From JAMHWF01 sp048500255 (GTDB taxonomy: Bacteria > Pseudomonadota > Gammaproteobacteria > Burkholderiales > Burkholderiaceae_C), in NCBI GenBank assembly GCA_048500255.1, contig JASNYH010000009.1, positions 62,001 to 126,000 of the forward strand: 64,000 nt of DNA. The letters run 5' to 3'. Below, piece after piece: positions 63,524-64,000 of the stretch. Numbering within the stretch: the stretch's first letter is position 1; the number at the start of each line of letters is the position of its first letter. Made by a program: the position numbers and the translations under genes. Under the pieces are notes generated by a model. The model ran no database searches, was not told the DNA's origin, and saw only the letters and a program-made list of their open reading frames with translations.

Positions 63524-64000
63524 ATGGCCCAGTCTTTGAACCGGGCGCTCGGGGTGTTGTCTGCCGCCGTGTGCCTCGTCCTGCTGCCCGCGCACGCGCA
63601 GCAGCCCAACCTCGACAAGCTCAAGCAGTTCAAGGTCGCGACGACCGACCTCAACATCCCGACGGTGCCGCAGGAGGGCCGCAACGCCAACGCGATCCGC
63701 GACAACCTCAAGCGCGTCAAGCTGCCGCCGGGCTTTCGCATCGAGCTGTTCGCCGTCGTGCCCGACGCGCGCCACATGGCCGTCGCGCCGTCGACCAACA
63801 TGCTGTTCGTCGGCACGCGCAAGACGACGGTGTGGGCCGTCACCGACCGCAACAGCGACGGCGTGGCCGACGAGGTCAAGTCGTTCGCGCCGTCGCTCAA
63901 GTTCACCAATCCCAACGGCGTGTGCTGGACGAAGGACGGCTTCCTCATCGTCGCCGAGCACAACCGCGTGCTCAACTTCCCGGCCGCCGAGTTCTTCTAC
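63524..64000 (+). CDS. PQQ-dependent sugar / L-sorbosone dehydrogenase-type protein (5' part)
   Basis: The first 159 codons of a secreted protein that runs past the right edge. A Sec signal peptide (SLNRALGVLSAAVCLVLLPA then HAQQ, cleavage after about 26) is followed by LPPGFRIELFAVVPDARHMA and FVGTRKTTVWAVTDRNSDGV then ADEVKSF, matching the start of the beta-propeller of sorbosone dehydrogenase/GDH-B-type quinoproteins. AGGAG lies 5 nt before the ATG. The product probably oxidises sugars in the periplasm. Upstream (63381-63523) is a TACACT hexamer at 63440-63445, a weak -10 candidate. Confidence 0.82.
   Translation, partial: MAQSLNRALGVLSAAVCLVLLPAHAQQPNLDKLKQFKVATTDLNIPTVPQEGRNANAIRDNLKRVKLPPGFRIELFAVVPDARHMAVAPSTNMLFVGTRKTTVWAVTDRNSDGVADEVKSFAPSLKFTNPNGVCWTKDGFLIVAEHNRVLNFPAAEFFY

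Overview
The window is high-GC chromosomal DNA of a betaproteobacterium, most likely in the Burkholderiales (Rubrivivax/Leptothrix/Piscinibacter-like). This is inferred from the gene order mscL / petA-petB-petC / sspA-sspB, from dciA-like / M23 peptidase / secA / argJ, from the DUF971-ubiE and ubiJ-ubiB pairs, and from the bc1-type cytochrome b. No plasmid, phage, transposase, integrase or CRISPR sequence was recognised.

Layout. 1-4.5 kb: the 5' end of mscL (minus), then the cytochrome bc1 operon petABC, a strong terminator, and sspA-sspB. 4.49 kb: tRNA-Thr(TGT). 4.6-10.4 kb: a small zinc-ribbon ORF and a DciA/DUF721 gene (both minus), an M23 peptidase, secA and argJ. 10.4-15.3 kb: the complete glycerol-3-phosphate uptake operon ugpB-A-E-C-Q on the minus strand. 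15.5-21.2 kb: a very large FAD/Fe-S oxidoreductase, a HIT protein, DUF971 and ubiE.

21.4-54.8 kb: a roughly 33 kb exopolysaccharide (EPS) locus lying between ubiE and ubiJ-ubiB, genes that usually adjoin each other. Its left arm (plus) carries epsE (outer-membrane export), epsF (chain length), epsG (tyrosine autokinase), a polysaccharide deacetylase, a Wzx-like flippase, a Wzy-like polymerase, a GT2 and an asparagine-synthase homologue. The middle holds two minus-strand beta-helix lipoproteins that share a nearly identical 773-bp segment, and between them an acetyltransferase and a GT4. The right arm (minus, running leftward) carries wcaJ, epsL, galE, gmd, fcl, manC, a nucleotide-sugar dehydrogenase, a GMC oxidoreductase, a GT4, an FkbM methyltransferase, a GINT1-like beta-propeller protein, a membrane acyltransferase, a WecG/TagA transferase, a Gfo/Idh/MocA oxidoreductase and an aldo/keto-reductase-like protein. 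Together these predict a Wzx/Wzy-type EPS primed by a hexose-1-phosphate. Precursors would include GDP-fucose, UDP-galactose and a UDP-uronate, with acetyl, methyl and possibly amide decorations. EpsL is a candidate outer-membrane barrel for the short export protein EpsE.

55-64 kb: housekeeping DNA again, with ubiJ-ubiB, a sodium:solute symporter, an FmdB zinc ribbon, DUF502, aspS, nudB, an endonuclease/exonuclease/phosphatase protein, a small unknown protein and the 5' end of a sorbosone-dehydrogenase-type gene.

The most interesting material is in the EPS locus: the duplicated beta-helix lipoproteins, the tandem MshEN-like motifs at the N terminus of EpsG, the aldo/keto-reductase homologue without its catalytic tyrosine, and the GINT1-like protein.
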